The notes beneath the pieces were generated by a model that saw only the letters and a list, made by a program, of their open reading frames with translations, did not search any database and was not told where the DNA came from. The position numbers and the translations under genes were made by a program. Below are positions 63,902 to 64,000 of a stretch of DNA of 64,000 nucleotides, piece after piece (positions within the stretch are counted from its first letter, which is position 1; each line of letters starts with the position of its first letter). This DNA is from DASWID01 sp049682815. Its GTDB lineage: Bacteria; Desulfobacterota_D; UBA1144; Nemesobacterales; CSP1-2. The DNA lies in the NCBI GenBank assembly GCA_049682815.1, contig JBAUII010000078.1:59504-123503 (forward strand), read 5' to 3'.

Positions 63902-64000
63902 GGCAGTTGGGCTTTTACATCCTCCTCCTTGTCGTTTGTTCTTATTGTCTCGGCCCGTACCTCTGGCAGTTCATAACATCTCTAAAGCCCGATGCGGAAT
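63898..64000 (+). CDS. Sugar ABC transporter permease (MalG type), 3' end outside window
   Basis: The ATG at 63898 overlaps the previous stop and opens a frame running off the window: MRQLGFYILLLVVCSYC, then GPYLWQFITSLKPDAE. A first membrane helix followed by P-x-x-W-x-x-x-x-S-L-K-P is the N-terminal signature of MalG/UgpE-type permeases. Only 34 residues are visible. Confidence 0.85.
   Translation, partial: MRQLGFYILLLVVCSYCLGPYLWQFITSLKPDAE

Noticed and set aside
1..64000. tRNA genes, CRISPR arrays and prophage genes
   Set aside because: I scanned gaps for T-loop-like sequences, regularly spaced repeats and phage proteins and saw none; a tRNAscan or CRISPR search would settle it.

Overview
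The window is about 64 kb of a dense Gram-negative bacterial chromosome (about 43 % G+C by eye). It carries lipoprotein signal peptides with lipoboxes, an RpoH-type sigma factor, an AcnA-type aconitase, an E. coli-type FrdABCD complex and an F420-type LLM oxidoreductase. The gene orders rimP-nusA-infB-DUF503-rbfA-nrnA-truB-rpsO-pnp and yceD-rpmF-fabD-fabG-acpP-fabF fit a deltaproteobacterial-grade lineage (Desulfobacterota, Dadabacteria or a relative). The sequence alone does not fix the phylum. No rRNA, tRNA, CRISPR array, phage or intact transposase was seen.

Layout. 1-3877: 3' part of uvrB, translationally coupled to a TgpA-like transglutaminase. 3878-7860: an accessory metal island with a haem bacterioferritin, an RcnR/CsoR-family repressor with a visible operator/promoter, and a P1B-like metal ATPase with an unusual TM6 motif. 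Three copies of one dispersed repeat lie in and around it. 7858-19252: a YIP1-family membrane protein, then the translation/RNA cluster and miaA. 19325-22727: a half-length TSUP protein, a TPR membrane protein, and an NfeD-slipin pair. 22765-28485: a complete five-gene oligopeptide ABC importer. 28573-32503: yceD-rpmF and fatty-acid synthesis genes. 32793-42603: a TCA block acnA-icd-mdh-frdABCD-sucC. 42776-52268: stress and translation genes (rpoH-dnaK, rpmE, an EF-G-like GTPase, Ppx/GppA, hrcA-grpE-dnaJ). 52750-56898: a MoaD/ThiS-like sulfur carrier overlapping thrC, an LLM oxidoreductase and an alpha/alpha-barrel glycosidase-like protein. 57427-61274: a small membrane protein and a coupled operon of CHASE2 cyclase, SH3-like protein and M48 lipoprotein peptidase. 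61712-64000: a sugar ABC importer cut by the window end.

Most genes are on the plus strand and grouped in short operons, many joined by ATGA-type overlaps. The points most worth a second look are: the repeat-flanked metal island, where one repeat copy supplies the stop codon of the ATPase gene; the pairing of a four-ligand RcnR-like sensor with a non-CPC metal ATPase; an E. coli-type fumarate reductase as the only succinate/fumarate enzyme in a TCA block that has sucC but no adjacent sucD; rpoH overlapping dnaK beside a separate HrcA operon; a stem-loop on the rpmE ribosome binding site; a sulfur carrier ending in Gly-Gly-His and overlapping thrC; and a CHASE2 cyclase whose reading frame starts well upstream of any ATG, GTG or TTG.
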